Under the pieces are notes generated by a model, which was given only the letters and a program-made list of their open reading frames with translations, did not search any database and was not told the origin of the DNA. A stretch of 64,000 nt of DNA from RGZA01 sp041917755 (lineage in GTDB: Bacteria; Pseudomonadota; Alphaproteobacteria; UBA9219; RGZA01): assembly GCA_041917755.1 (NCBI GenBank), contig JAYRWY010000016.1:159837-223836 (forward strand), written 5' to 3'. Shown one piece after another: positions 1 to 8,165 of the stretch (within the stretch, counting starts at the first letter, position 1; every line of letters begins with the position of its first letter). Both the position numbers and the translations under genes were made by a program.

Positions 1-42
1 TTGCAAGGCGAGGTTGATGATTTTCTTTTTTTGTTCGGTCAT
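1..42 (-). CDS. Patatin-like phospholipase, N-terminal fragment (cut by window edge)
   Basis: Only the first 14 codons lie in the window, on the minus strand from an ATG at 42-40 (MTEQKKKIINLALQ). The residues INLALQ match the start of bacterial patatin-like phospholipases, where the GGGAHG oxyanion motif follows directly, but that motif lies outside the window. In many alphaproteobacteria such a gene sits immediately downstream of 3-hydroxybutyrate dehydrogenase, which is the arrangement here (40-bp gap). The call is by neighbourhood and a six-residue match, so it stays tentative. Confidence 0.5.
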   Translation of the reverse strand, partial: MTEQKKKIINLALQ

Positions 43-82
43 TTTTATTGAAAGAGTTATATCGTGTATGTACTAGCAAAAA

Positions 83-874
83 TTATTGTGCAGACCAGCC
101 GCCATCCATCGTCATGGCTGCACCGGTAATCTGTGCGGCGGCATCGCTGCACAAAAATACCAAGAATGCACCCAGTTCTTCTGGTGTTGCAAATTGCTTG
201 GAAGGTTGTTTTTCTGAAAGCAGTTTTTCTTTTGCTGCATCATTACTGATTTTCTGTTCGGCGGCGATGGCATCAATCTGCTTTTGTACCAATGGGGTCA
301 ATACCCAGCCAGGGCAGATTGCATTACAGGTAATGCCGGAGCCTGCGGTTTCCAGTGCGACCACTTTGGTGAGGCCAATAATTCCGTGTTTTGCAGCGAC
401 ATAGGCAGCTTTATGGGTTGATGCGACGAGCCCATGCACCGAAGCGGTGCTGACGATACGGCCCCATTTTTTAGCCTTCATGAGAGGCAACGCATATTTA
501 ATGCCGTAAAACGCCGATGATAAGTTAGTTGCCAAAATGGCATCCCATTTATCGAGCGGAAAGTCTTCAGCAGGAGATGTGAACTGGATGCCCGCATTGT
601 TGACCAGAATATCCACCGAACCCAATTCGCTGTTGGTTGTTTTAATCATCGCTTCGACTTGGTCGGGCTTGGAAATATCGGCGCCATGATAACGCACCTT
701 CACGCCGAATTCTTTTTCCATACCTGCGCGTTCAGCTTCAATAGCAGCGGCATCGCCAAAGCCGTTAATCATCACATGCACGCCTTGCGCGGCAAGCACC
801 TTCGCCATTCCCATACCAATTCCGCTGGTTGAACCGGTAATCACAGCGCATTTGCCTTTGAGTGAATTGGCCAT
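83..874 (-). CDS. hbdH: D-3-hydroxybutyrate dehydrogenase (SDR family)
   Basis: NAD-dependent oxidation of D-3-hydroxybutyrate to acetoacetate, the step after depolymerisation of polyhydroxybutyrate; cytoplasmic. The 263-residue protein is a classical short-chain dehydrogenase with the cofactor motif TGSTSGIG (residues 13-20), NNAG (92-95) and a catalytic set S145, Y158, K162 at family spacing. The stretch SVHGLVAS and the C-terminus TMDGGWSAQ are typical of this dehydrogenase rather than of FabG. The ATG at 874 follows a strong AAGGAG site; the reading frame is open further upstream into pgk but that extension has no ribosome-binding site and does not look like family sequence. It lies 32 bp downstream of pgk on the same strand, so it is probably co-transcribed. 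It fits with two phasin genes elsewhere in the window. Confidence 0.9.
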   Translation of the reverse strand: MANSLKGKCAVITGSTSGIGMGMAKVLAAQGVHVMINGFGDAAAIEAERAGMEKEFGVKVRYHGADISKPDQVEAMIKTTNSELGSVDILVNNAGIQFTSPAEDFPLDKWDAILATNLSSAFYGIKYALPLMKAKKWGRIVSTASVHGLVASTHKAAYVAAKHGIIGLTKVVALETAGSGITCNAICPGWVLTPLVQKQIDAIAAEQKISNDAAKEKLLSEKQPSKQFATPEELGAFLVFLCSDAAAQITGAAMTMDGGWSAQ

Positions 875-906
875 GGGTATCTCCTTAATAATGATGATGT
901 GGCTTG

Positions 907-2136
907 TTATACACCAGCCACGGCACGTTGTGCGTTTGTTTTTTTGCGAAGCACTTCCACGCCCGGTAATGCGCAACCTTCAAGCCATTCGAGGAATGCA
1001 CCGCCAGCTGTGGAGACATAAGACAGGCTATCACCCACCTTTGCCATATTCACAGCTGCCACAGTGTCGCCACCACCAGCAACGGATAATACCGCGCCCT
1101 TTGATGTAAGGCTGGATACGGTTTTGGCAATGGCCATGGTTGCGCGTTCGAACGGCGGAATTTCAAATGCGCCAAGCGGGCCATTCCATACTACGGTTTT
1201 AGCAGTGTTTAATGCAGCTTCAATTGCCACCACAGTTTTCGGGCCAACATCCAATGCCATTTTATCTGCAGGAATTGCATTTACGGTAACAGTTTCGGTT
1301 GGCGCATTGGCAGCGAACGCGCCGGCCACCACGACATCGGTTGGCAATAAAATGGTGCAGCCCTTGGCTTGGCTTTCGGCCATAATTTTACGGGCAGTAT
1401 CCAGCATGTCGGGCTCATAGAGTGATTTACCGACTGCGTGACCTTGTGCCGCTAGGAATGTGTTTGCCATACCACCGCCAAGCACCAATACATTCACGCG
1501 TCCGGTTAAGTTGCTGAGCAAGGCAAGCTTGGTTGAAACTTTTGAACCACCGACAATCGCCACCACAGGACGCACTGGCTTTTCCAGCGCTTTGGCCAAG
1601 GCTTCGAGCTCGTGCTGCATATCACGGCCGCAGCAGGACGGCATGATATGCGCAATGCCTTCGGTTGATGAATGGGCACGATGCGTAACGGAAAACGCAT
1701 CATTCACAAACACATCGCCAAGGGATGCAAAGGCATTGGACAATGCGGGATCGTTTTCTTCCTCACCTTTGTGAAAGCGTGTGTTTTCAAGCACCAACAC
1801 ATCGCCAGCTTTTAATTTTGCAATGGCAGCTTTGGCCTTATCGCCAATTGATTCATCACAAAAGCCAACCCGTTCATTGAGCAGGCCAGATAACACAGGA
1901 ACGATTTGTTCCAATGACATGGAATGATCAACTTTTCCTTTCGGACGACCAAAATGCGAGAGCACCACGATGCGCGCTTTTTTGGATTTCAATTCATGGA
2001 TAGTTTTCAGCAGGCGTTGCAATCGGGTCATATCGCCCACTACACCGTTTTGCACCGGGACATTTAAATCGCCGCGCAGCAATACAACCTTATTGGATAC
2101 GTCAACGTCATCCAGAGTGAGAAATTCCCCGCTCAT
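907..2136 (-). CDS. pgk: Phosphoglycerate kinase
   Basis: Glycolytic/gluconeogenic kinase interconverting 1,3-bisphosphoglycerate plus ADP and 3-phosphoglycerate plus ATP. The 409-residue protein is full length (family about 390-415). Visible signatures: R21-D23-N25 in the substrate loop, SHFGRPKG, the hinge/nucleotide motif WNGPLGAFE and GGGDTVAAVN near the C-terminus. One oddity is glycine at position 22 in the signature loop, usually RVDxNVP; the catalytic R, D and N are retained. It precedes hbdH in a minus-strand pair, with a small membrane-protein gene upstream. Confidence 0.96.
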   Translation of the reverse strand: MSGEFLTLDDVDVSNKVVLLRGDLNVPVQNGVVGDMTRLQRLLKTIHELKSKKARIVVLSHFGRPKGKVDHSMSLEQIVPVLSGLLNERVGFCDESIGDKAKAAIAKLKAGDVLVLENTRFHKGEEENDPALSNAFASLGDVFVNDAFSVTHRAHSSTEGIAHIMPSCCGRDMQHELEALAKALEKPVRPVVAIVGGSKVSTKLALLSNLTGRVNVLVLGGGMANTFLAAQGHAVGKSLYEPDMLDTARKIMAESQAKGCTILLPTDVVVAGAFAANAPTETVTVNAIPADKMALDVGPKTVVAIEAALNTAKTVVWNGPLGAFEIPPFERATMAIAKTVSSLTSKGAVLSVAGGGDTVAAVNMAKVGDSLSYVSTAGGAFLEWLEGCALPGVEVLRKKTNAQRAVAGV

Positions 2137-2169
2137 AGCTTCTTCCTATCTATATGTATGAATTAAAAA

Positions 2170-2358
2170 TTACTGATGGTCTGCTTTATCGAGCACGTTG
2201 CGTACCAAGACGCCCAGACACAACAAGGACAATCCGAATAACACCAAGCCAAACGCGTATGCGTCCTGGGTGCCACCCTTGGCGGCTACAAAAAGGCCAG
2301 CTAAAGATACGATGCATAACATAGCGCCAAGCAGCCAGTTTACTAAACCTTGCAACAT
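2170..2358 (-). CDS. Small membrane protein of unknown function, two TM segments
   Basis: A 62-residue protein with two hydrophobic segments (about residues 6-26 and 36-53) and a short charged C-terminus (NVLDKADHQ), so probably a two-pass inner-membrane protein. I do not recognise a family. The ATG at 2358 is chosen because AAGAGG lies about seven bases upstream; the in-frame ATG at 2376 has no such site. It is 33 bp upstream of pgk on the same strand and divergent from rpmH, and could be the first gene of the pgk transcript. Confidence 0.6.
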   Translation of the reverse strand: MLQGLVNWLLGAMLCIVSLAGLFVAAKGGTQDAYAFGLVLFGLSLLCLGVLVRNVLDKADHQ

Positions 2359-2468
2359 GAGGGGCCTCTTAATCATTGAAGTGTTAATTTTTGAGACCTG
2401 TTTTATGACGCAAAAGGCCTTTTCCGGCAAGGCCTTACCTAAGCAAGCATATCGATCAAGATAAACTA

Positions 2469-2497
2469 TTGACTTGGGGGCTGTTTTTCCTCTACAA
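2469..2497 (+). promoter_or_regulatory. Predicted sigma-70-type promoter of the rpmH operon
   Basis: TTGACT (2469-2474), a 17-bp spacer and CTACAA (2492-2497) lie about 72 bp upstream of the rpmH start codon. This is a near-consensus -35 box with a fair -10 box in the right place for a highly expressed ribosomal-protein operon. No other strong candidate is seen in the 2359-2568 gap. Confidence 0.55.
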
Positions 2498-2568
2498 ACC
2501 CTCACTTCAGCGCCATGTTTTGGCAGCTGTCACCATGTATTAAGTTTGAGTTTTTAGGAGTTCGCGGA

Positions 2569-2703
2569 ATGAAACGTACATATCAACCAAGTCGCTTAGT
2601 TCGTAAGCGCCGCCACGGTTTCCGCGCACGTATGGCCACCAAGAACGGTCGCCGCGTTATTTCAGCACGCCGTGCGCAAGGCCGCGCCAAGCTTGCTGCT
2701 TAA
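2569..2703 (+). CDS. rpmH: 50S ribosomal protein L34
   Basis: A 44-residue, very basic protein with the full L34 signature (KRTYQPSRLVRKRRHGFRAR then ATKNGRRVI). Structural protein of the large ribosomal subunit. The ATG at 2569 is preceded by TAGGAG; in-frame upstream codons are not family sequence. First gene of the conserved rpmH-rnpA-yidD-yidC cluster, 8 bp before rnpA. Confidence 0.97.
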   Translation: MKRTYQPSRLVRKRRHGFRARMATKNGRRVISARRAQGRAKLAA

Positions 2704-2711
2704 TTGTTCAG

Positions 2712-3062
2712 TTGAACGCGACCAATCATCCAAAACAAAATCGTCTACTGTCTAGAAGTGACTTTTTGCGTGTTGCAGCAAGCGGTATTCGTTTTGTTGC
2801 GCCGGGATTTGTCTTGCAAAAGGCCAAAGAAGAATCAGCCCTTCCCCGCTACGGGCTGACCGCCACCAAAAAGCTGGGCAATGCCGTTATACGCAACCGC
2901 GCCCGCAGACGGCTTCGCTCCCTTGCAGAACAACATTTAATACCCCATGCACAAGCGTTTGATTTTGTTTTGGTTGCGCGCGAAGCAATTTCCAGCAGAC
3001 CCTATGAACAATTGATTGCCGACCTGGAAAAAGCGCTTAAGGTTTTGAAGTGTCAAAAATAA
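2712..3062 (+). CDS. rnpA: Ribonuclease P protein component
   Basis: Protein subunit of RNase P, which assists the catalytic RNA in 5' maturation of pre-tRNAs. The 116-residue protein shows the family signature: basic N-terminus (RLLSRSDFLRV), aromatic beta-strand region, and the RNR-type motif NAVIRNRARRRLR at about residues 57-69. It starts with TTG at 2712, the only start codon close to rpmH in this frame. The last 13 bases overlap the start of yidD, so the two are probably translationally coupled. Confidence 0.95.
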   Translation: MNATNHPKQNRLLSRSDFLRVAASGIRFVAPGFVLQKAKEESALPRYGLTATKKLGNAVIRNRARRRLRSLAEQHLIPHAQAFDFVLVAREAISSRPYEQLIADLEKALKVLKCQK

Positions 3063-3358
3063 AGCCGCTTGAGCTATTAGAGTATATTATTGCCACCATC
3101 ATGATTGGTGTTGTTCAGCTTTACCGCTGGACGCTGTCGCCCCTTATTGGGCGCTTCTGCCGATTTCAGCCCACTTGCTCGGTTTATACCCTTGAAGCCA
3201 TTAAGGTTCATGGGCCATGGACAGGTGGGTGGCTGGGTGTTAAACGAATTTGCCGCTGTCATCCGGCAGGTGGTTTTGGGTTTGATCCCGTGCCGCCGCA
3301 TGTTAAGAAGCGTGCACAAACCAGTGACAATACAGGGTCATCCCCGCAACCAAAGTAG
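3050..3358 (+). CDS. yidD: Membrane protein insertion efficiency factor YidD
   Basis: Small membrane-associated accessory factor acting beside the YidC insertase. The 102-residue protein has the diagnostic cysteine-containing core: YRWTLSPLIGRFCRF, PTCSVYTLEAI, GVKRICRCHPAGGFGFDPVP. An N-terminal amphipathic/hydrophobic segment (residues 8-24) fits membrane attachment. Translation starts at a GTG inside the end of rnpA; the stop is 9 bp before yidC. Confidence 0.95.
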   Translation: MSKIKPLELLEYIIATIMIGVVQLYRWTLSPLIGRFCRFQPTCSVYTLEAIKVHGPWTGGWLGVKRICRCHPAGGFGFDPVPPHVKKRAQTSDNTGSSPQPK

Positions 3359-3367
3359 TTCCCCGCC

Positions 3368-5074
3368 ATGAATGATAATACGAATTTTTTCCTAGCTATC
3401 GGCCTTTCCATCATGATCTTGATGGGGTTCCACTGGTTCTATGAAGTGCCCAAGCAACGTGCCGCGCAAGCCCAAGCTCAAGCCAGCGCGATTATTGAAA
3501 AAGCACAGCCTGCGGTTGAAGCCATCATCGCGCCAAAGCAACGCAGCGAAGCGATCGCCTCCAGCAAGCGTGTTACATTGGAAAACAAGAATCTGCATGG
3601 TTCAATTAACTTAAAGGGTGGCCGATTTGATGACATCACGCTTATCCGCTACCGTGAAACAGCCGATAAGAACAGCCCGGAAATCGTTTTGCTTTCCCCT
3701 ACCGGAAGCAATGAAGAACATCCCGCATACTATGCTGAACTAGGATGGTTAGGCACAGACGAAAAAATCAAACTGCCTACGGCGGATACCGAATGGCAAG
3801 CCGATGTATCGAAACTGACGCCTGATAAAGCGCTGATCCTTCGTTGGGATAACGGCCAGGGATTGAAGTTTGAACGCAGCATCAGCCTTGACGATGATTA
3901 TCTTTTTACAGTGACCGAAAAAGTAACCAATACATCAGGACAAGATGTCACCCTGGTTCCGTTTGGCCTTGTATCACGCCATGGCTTGCCAAAAAACCGT
4001 CCTGCGCAGCAAACATCGCATGAAGGATTAACCGGCGTATTAGACGGACAGTTGCGCGAAAAGGATTATAACAAACTTAAAGATGATCCATTGACCAGCT
4101 ATACCAGCAAGGGTGGCTGGGTTGGGATGGCCGATGTGTATTGGTTTACCGGCATCATTCCAGACCAAAACGATAATCTGACAGCACGATTTGTGTACAG
4201 CGAAGTAAATAACCAGAAGCGTTATCAAACCGATGTGAAGAGCGACCCCGTGACCTTGGCGTCAGGCAATAGCACCAGCAAAACCTACCACGTATTTGCA
4301 GGCGCAAAAGAAGTGAGCGCACTTGAACACTATGGTGAGGCCTTAAAAGTTCCAATGTTTGATAAGGCCGTCGATTTTGGCTGGTTCTATATCATTGCCA
4401 AGCCATTCTTTTATGTCATTGATTGGCTCGGTAAAACATTAGGTAATTATGGTTTGGCAATTATCGCCTTCACCATTTTGTTGCGTTTAGTGTTCTTCCC
4501 GCTTTCGGAAAGCTCCTATCGTTCGATGGCGCGCATGAAGGAACTGCAGCCAGAAATGACACGCCTGAAAGAGCGTTATGGCAACGACCCTGTAAAAATG
4601 AACGAGGAAGTGGCCAAGCTTTACCAGAAGGAAAAAATCAATCCGCTCTCTGGCTGCTTGCCGATTTTGATTCAAATTCCGGTGTTCTTTGCACTCTATA
4701 AAGTATTGCTGGTTAGCATCGAAATGCGTCATGCACCATTCTATGGATGGATTCATGATTTATCTGCGCCGGATCCATCAAACATCTTCACCTTATTTGG
4801 CTTATTGCCATTCGAGGCGCCATCCTTCCTGCACCTCGGTGCATGGCCGTTATTGATGGGTGCCACGATGTTCATTCAACAAAAATTGACGCCGCCGCAG
4901 GCTGATAAAACCACGCAGCAAGTGTTTATGTTGATGCCCATCATGTTTACGTTCCTGTTCGCCAGTATGTCGGCAGGATTGGTGATATACTGGACGCTTA
5001 GCAACGTTCTTGCTATTGCGCAGCAAACCCTTATCAAGCATCGCAGCGACAAAGCTGCGGTCGCGAAATCGTAA
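3368..5074 (+). CDS. yidC: Membrane protein insertase YidC
   Basis: Inserts and folds inner-membrane proteins alone or with SecYEG. The 568-residue protein has the Gram-negative architecture: an N-terminal TM anchor (residues 7-25), a large periplasmic domain (about 60-340), and the conserved 60KD_IMP domain from about 365 with five TM segments, including the signature LSGCLPILIQIPVFFALYKVLL region. Start ATG at 3368. The TAA stop shares one base with the engB start codon, showing tight coupling. Confidence 0.97.
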   Translation: MNDNTNFFLAIGLSIMILMGFHWFYEVPKQRAAQAQAQASAIIEKAQPAVEAIIAPKQRSEAIASSKRVTLENKNLHGSINLKGGRFDDITLIRYRETADKNSPEIVLLSPTGSNEEHPAYYAELGWLGTDEKIKLPTADTEWQADVSKLTPDKALILRWDNGQGLKFERSISLDDDYLFTVTEKVTNTSGQDVTLVPFGLVSRHGLPKNRPAQQTSHEGLTGVLDGQLREKDYNKLKDDPLTSYTSKGGWVGMADVYWFTGIIPDQNDNLTARFVYSEVNNQKRYQTDVKSDPVTLASGNSTSKTYHVFAGAKEVSALEHYGEALKVPMFDKAVDFGWFYIIAKPFFYVIDWLGKTLGNYGLAIIAFTILLRLVFFPLSESSYRSMARMKELQPEMTRLKERYGNDPVKMNEEVAKLYQKEKINPLSGCLPILIQIPVFFALYKVLLVSIEMRHAPFYGWIHDLSAPDPSNIFTLFGLLPFEAPSFLHLGAWPLLMGATMFIQQKLTPPQADKTTQQVFMLMPIMFTFLFASMSAGLVIYWTLSNVLAIAQQTLIKHRSDKAAVAKS

Positions 5075-5700
5075 TGGCCAGCATTAGCACACCCAAGAAA
5101 GCAGAAGCCTTTTTCACCGGTAATTGTGTGTTTGCCGCGGGTGCGCCATCGCCTGAATCATTGCCCGCCGAACACTTTCCGGAGATTGCATTCATCGGCC
5201 GATCGAATGTCGGCAAATCCAGCTTGGTGAATGCGATTACGGGTAAAGATACACTAGCCCGTGTATCCAACACGCCCGGCCGCACGCAGCAACTAAACTT
5301 CTTTCGTCTTGGCGACCGGATGATGTTGGTGGATATGCCGGGCTATGGGTATGCCAAGGCATCTAAAGATGCTATTTACGAATGGAATGCATTGATTGAT
5401 GCATATCTTAAAGATCGTGGGACATTAAAGCGGCTTTGCCTGCTGATTGATGCACGCCATGGCATCAAAGAAAACGACCGCGAATTTATGCATAAGCTGC
5501 ACGTCTATGCCGTGCCGTTTGTCACCATCATCACCAAAATCGATAAAGTCAAAAAGACCGAGCTGGCTGACGTAAAAGCCAGCGTTGAGGCCGAGATTAA
5601 AAAAATTGGCCCGGCGTGGCCGACCGCCTTCCTTACCAGTTCGGAAAAGGGAATTGGAATTGACGAAGTACGCCTGTTTTTGGCCCAATATGTGGACTAA
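5074..5700 (+). CDS. engB: Ribosome-biogenesis GTPase EngB/YihA
   Basis: Small TRAFAC GTPase needed for large-subunit assembly and septation. The 208-residue protein carries G1 GRSNVGKSS (42-50), G3 DMPGYGYAK, G4 TKID and G5 SSEKG. The T-rich G2 region (SNTPGRTQQLNFF) is characteristic of EngB. Overlaps the yidC stop by one base and ends the rpmH-yidC group; argB follows after a 61-bp gap. Confidence 0.96.
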   Translation: MASISTPKKAEAFFTGNCVFAAGAPSPESLPAEHFPEIAFIGRSNVGKSSLVNAITGKDTLARVSNTPGRTQQLNFFRLGDRMMLVDMPGYGYAKASKDAIYEWNALIDAYLKDRGTLKRLCLLIDARHGIKENDREFMHKLHVYAVPFVTIITKIDKVKKTELADVKASVEAEIKKIGPAWPTAFLTSSEKGIGIDEVRLFLAQYVD

Positions 5701-5707
5701 CTTTCTG

Positions 5708-5736
5708 CTTTAAGCGCGACGCAGCGGTGATATAAT
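5708..5736 (+). promoter_or_regulatory. Possible promoter upstream of argB
   Basis: A perfect -10 hexamer TATAAT occupies 5731-5736 in the 61-bp gap between engB and argB, 25 bp before the start codon. The matching -35 position holds only a weak CTTTAA-like hexamer. It could provide independent expression of argB-HAD-dapD; readthrough from the upstream operon is also possible. Confidence 0.35.
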
Positions 5737-5761
5737 CGCCGCTCACTTAAGGAAACAGGTA

Positions 5762-6634
5762 ATGATTAATACACAAAATCCAAGCATGGAAGAATGGGGC
5801 AGCATTGCCCGTATTTTAGCCGAAGCGCTACCCTTTCTGCGGCGTTATCGCGGCCAATGCTTTGTAATCAAATATGGCGGCCACGCGATGGACGACAACG
5901 CAACCGCATTGCGGTTTGCGCGCGATATCGTGTTGCTCAAGCAAGTTGGTATTAACCCCGTGATTGTTCACGGCGGCGGCCCGCAAATTGATGCGTTCCT
6001 TAAAAAGCTGAATATCCAAAGCACCTTTAAAAACGGTTTGCGCGTGACCGATGCCGCCACTATGGAAGTGGTTGAAATGGTATTGGCCGGTAAGGTGAAT
6101 AAGGAACTGGTGCAGTCCATCAGCAATGCTGGTGGTGTTGCGCTTGGCCTCACAGGTAAAGACGGCAATCTGGTGCAGGCCCGCAAGATTACACCCGATG
6201 GCGTTGATTTAGGATTGGTGGGTGAACCGGTAAAAATCAACACTTACATTTTGAAAAAGATTTTGGAAGAAGATGGCATTCCTGTTATCGCGCCGATTGG
6301 CGTGGATGAAAATGGCCAGACTTTAAACATCAATGCCGATACGTTGGCAGGTGCGATTGCATCAGCGCTTGGCGCGGTGCGCTTTATGCTGCTAACGGAT
6401 GTGGCAGGTTTTCTTGATAAAAATGGCCAATTGGTGCCAGAAATGACGATCGCGGAAACCGAAAAAGCCATTGCAGAAGGTGTCGCCAAAGGCGGGATGA
6501 TACCCAAACTGCAAACCTGCATTTCAGCAGTACGTGGCGGGGTAAAAGGCGCAGTAATATTGAATGGAAAAGACCCGCACAGCGTTCTTTTGGAACTGCT
6601 GACGCCCAAGGGTAATGGAACACTGATTAGCTAA
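5762..6634 (+). CDS. argB: Acetylglutamate kinase
   Basis: Phosphorylates N-acetylglutamate, the second step of arginine synthesis. The 290-residue amino-acid kinase fold shows IKYGGHAM (P-loop lysine), VIVHGGGPQI, GKVNKELV, NINADTLAGAIA and LLTDVAGF, then GGMIPKL at the C-terminal end. The N-terminal helix preceding the kinase domain resembles that of the arginine-inhibited hexameric type. ATG at 5762 with AAGGA upstream. Its TAA abuts the next start codon directly. Confidence 0.96.
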   Translation: MINTQNPSMEEWGSIARILAEALPFLRRYRGQCFVIKYGGHAMDDNATALRFARDIVLLKQVGINPVIVHGGGPQIDAFLKKLNIQSTFKNGLRVTDAATMEVVEMVLAGKVNKELVQSISNAGGVALGLTGKDGNLVQARKITPDGVDLGLVGEPVKINTYILKKILEEDGIPVIAPIGVDENGQTLNINADTLAGAIASALGAVRFMLLTDVAGFLDKNGQLVPEMTIAETEKAIAEGVAKGGMIPKLQTCISAVRGGVKGAVILNGKDPHSVLLELLTPKGNGTLIS

Positions 6635-7312
6635 ATGCCGACACCGCTACGCGACATTCGCTGCTGGATTTTCGATCTCGATAACACGCTGTATTCTCCA
6701 GATAGCAACCTCTTCCCTCAGATTCATGAGCGCATGGGGTTATATCTGATGGAATATTTCAAGATTGACCGTGAAGCCGCGCACGATATGCGCTTTCACT
6801 ATTTCAAGAAATACGGCACCACCATGCGCGGCATGATGACCGAGCACAAGATTGATCCACATGAATTTATGGAATACGTCCATAATGTGGAGCTGAGTGA
6901 TATTGGCCCCTGCCCCAAAATTTCTGCGCTATTTGATAAATTGCAGGGTCGCAAGTTTATCTTTACCAACGCCGATCACCGGCATGCCAATCGTATTTTG
7001 AACCATTTGCAATTGCGTCATCACTTTGAGGCAATTTTTGATATCGCGGATGGCGAGTTTGTATGCAAGCCGGAAGTTGGTCCATACGAAACCTTGTTGC
7101 AGCGTTATAACCTTAAAGCCAGTGAATGCTGTATGATTGACGATATGCAGGTTAATTTGAAGGCAGCTGCTGAATTAGGTATGACCACCGTATGGATGCG
7201 CCATGAGGCAGAATGGCTGCGAACCAAGCCCCAATCGCCTGAACACTATCCACATTGCCATCATGTGATAAATGATTTAACACTTTTTCTAGAGCACATT
7301 ACGGAACAGTAA
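6635..7312 (+). CDS. HAD-family phosphatase, pyrimidine 5'-nucleotidase (SDT1-like)
   Basis: Haloacid-dehalogenase superfamily hydrolase of 225 residues. Motif I is DLDNT (D14 nucleophile, D16), motif II FTNAD, motif III lysine in CKPE, and motif IV MIDDM. The N-terminal IFDLDNTLYSP with a following helical cap resembles the pyrimidine 5'-nucleotidase/SDT1 group. In alphaproteobacteria it commonly sits between argB and dapD; whether it serves either pathway is unknown. Starts directly after argB without a gap and ends one base before dapD. Confidence 0.85.
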   Translation: MPTPLRDIRCWIFDLDNTLYSPDSNLFPQIHERMGLYLMEYFKIDREAAHDMRFHYFKKYGTTMRGMMTEHKIDPHEFMEYVHNVELSDIGPCPKISALFDKLQGRKFIFTNADHRHANRILNHLQLRHHFEAIFDIADGEFVCKPEVGPYETLLQRYNLKASECCMIDDMQVNLKAAAELGMTTVWMRHEAEWLRTKPQSPEHYPHCHHVINDLTLFLEHITEQ

Positions 7313-7313
7313 G

Positions 7314-8165
7314 ATGAACACGATTAAACCCGAAGAACTCCAAGGCCTGATTGAAGAAGCATGGGAAAACCGCGACGCGATTAAGCCGCGCGAAGATACC
7401 CGTTACCGTTATGCGGTGATTCAGGTTTTAAACGACCTTGATAAGGGCGTACGCCGCGTATGCGAAAAAACAGATGGTAAATGGATTACCCATCAATGGA
7501 TCAAGAAAGCTATTTTGCTTTCTTTCCGCGTGAATGATAGCGTGCGCATTGCAGGCGGCCCTGGCGGCGCATCATGGTATGATAAAGTACCAAGCAAGTT
7601 CCAGCATTGGAGCGAAGATACATTTGCTAAATCCGGTTTCCGCGCAGTACCCAACGCGATTGTTCGCCATTCTGCATTTATTGCGCCAGGCGCAGTGTTA
7701 ATGCCATCCTTTGTAAATGTTGGCGCCTATGTAGGTGAAGGCACGATGGTAGACACATGGTCCACTATCGGTTCATGCGCACAAATTGGCCGTAACGTGC
7801 ACGTATCGGGTGGTGTAGGCATTGGCGGCGTGTTGGAGCCGTTGCAGGCCAACCCTGTTATCATTGAAGATGATTGCTTTATTGGTGCACGCAGTGAAGT
7901 TGCCGAAGGCGTAATTGTTGAACGCGGCGCAGTTATTTCTATGGGTGTATTCCTTGGTGCATCAACCAAAATCATCGACCGCGAAACGGGCGAAGTGTTT
8001 ATGGGCCGCGTGCCAAGCTATTCGGTGGTTGTTCCAGGTACATTACCAGGCAAGCCGATGAAAGACGGTTCACCAGGGTTGTCATTATCATGCGCGGTGA
8101 TTGTAAAGCGCGTGGACGAAAAGACGCGCTCCAAGACATCCATCAACGAATTACTTCGCGATTAA
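7314..8165 (+). CDS. dapD: Tetrahydrodipicolinate N-succinyltransferase
   Basis: Succinylates tetrahydrodipicolinate in the succinylase branch of the diaminopimelate/lysine pathway, so it feeds both protein and peptidoglycan synthesis. The 283-residue protein has the helical N-terminal domain (1-100), then a left-handed beta-helix of hexapeptide repeats (about 110-230: GAYVGEGTMVDTWSTIG, IGARSEVAEG) and the C-terminal extension. Full length for the family. dapE is not next to it; the convergent neighbour is an AstE/AspA-type deacylase. Confidence 0.96.
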   Translation: MNTIKPEELQGLIEEAWENRDAIKPREDTRYRYAVIQVLNDLDKGVRRVCEKTDGKWITHQWIKKAILLSFRVNDSVRIAGGPGGASWYDKVPSKFQHWSEDTFAKSGFRAVPNAIVRHSAFIAPGAVLMPSFVNVGAYVGEGTMVDTWSTIGSCAQIGRNVHVSGGVGIGGVLEPLQANPVIIEDDCFIGARSEVAEGVIVERGAVISMGVFLGASTKIIDRETGEVFMGRVPSYSVVVPGTLPGKPMKDGSPGLSLSCAVIVKRVDEKTRSKTSINELLRD

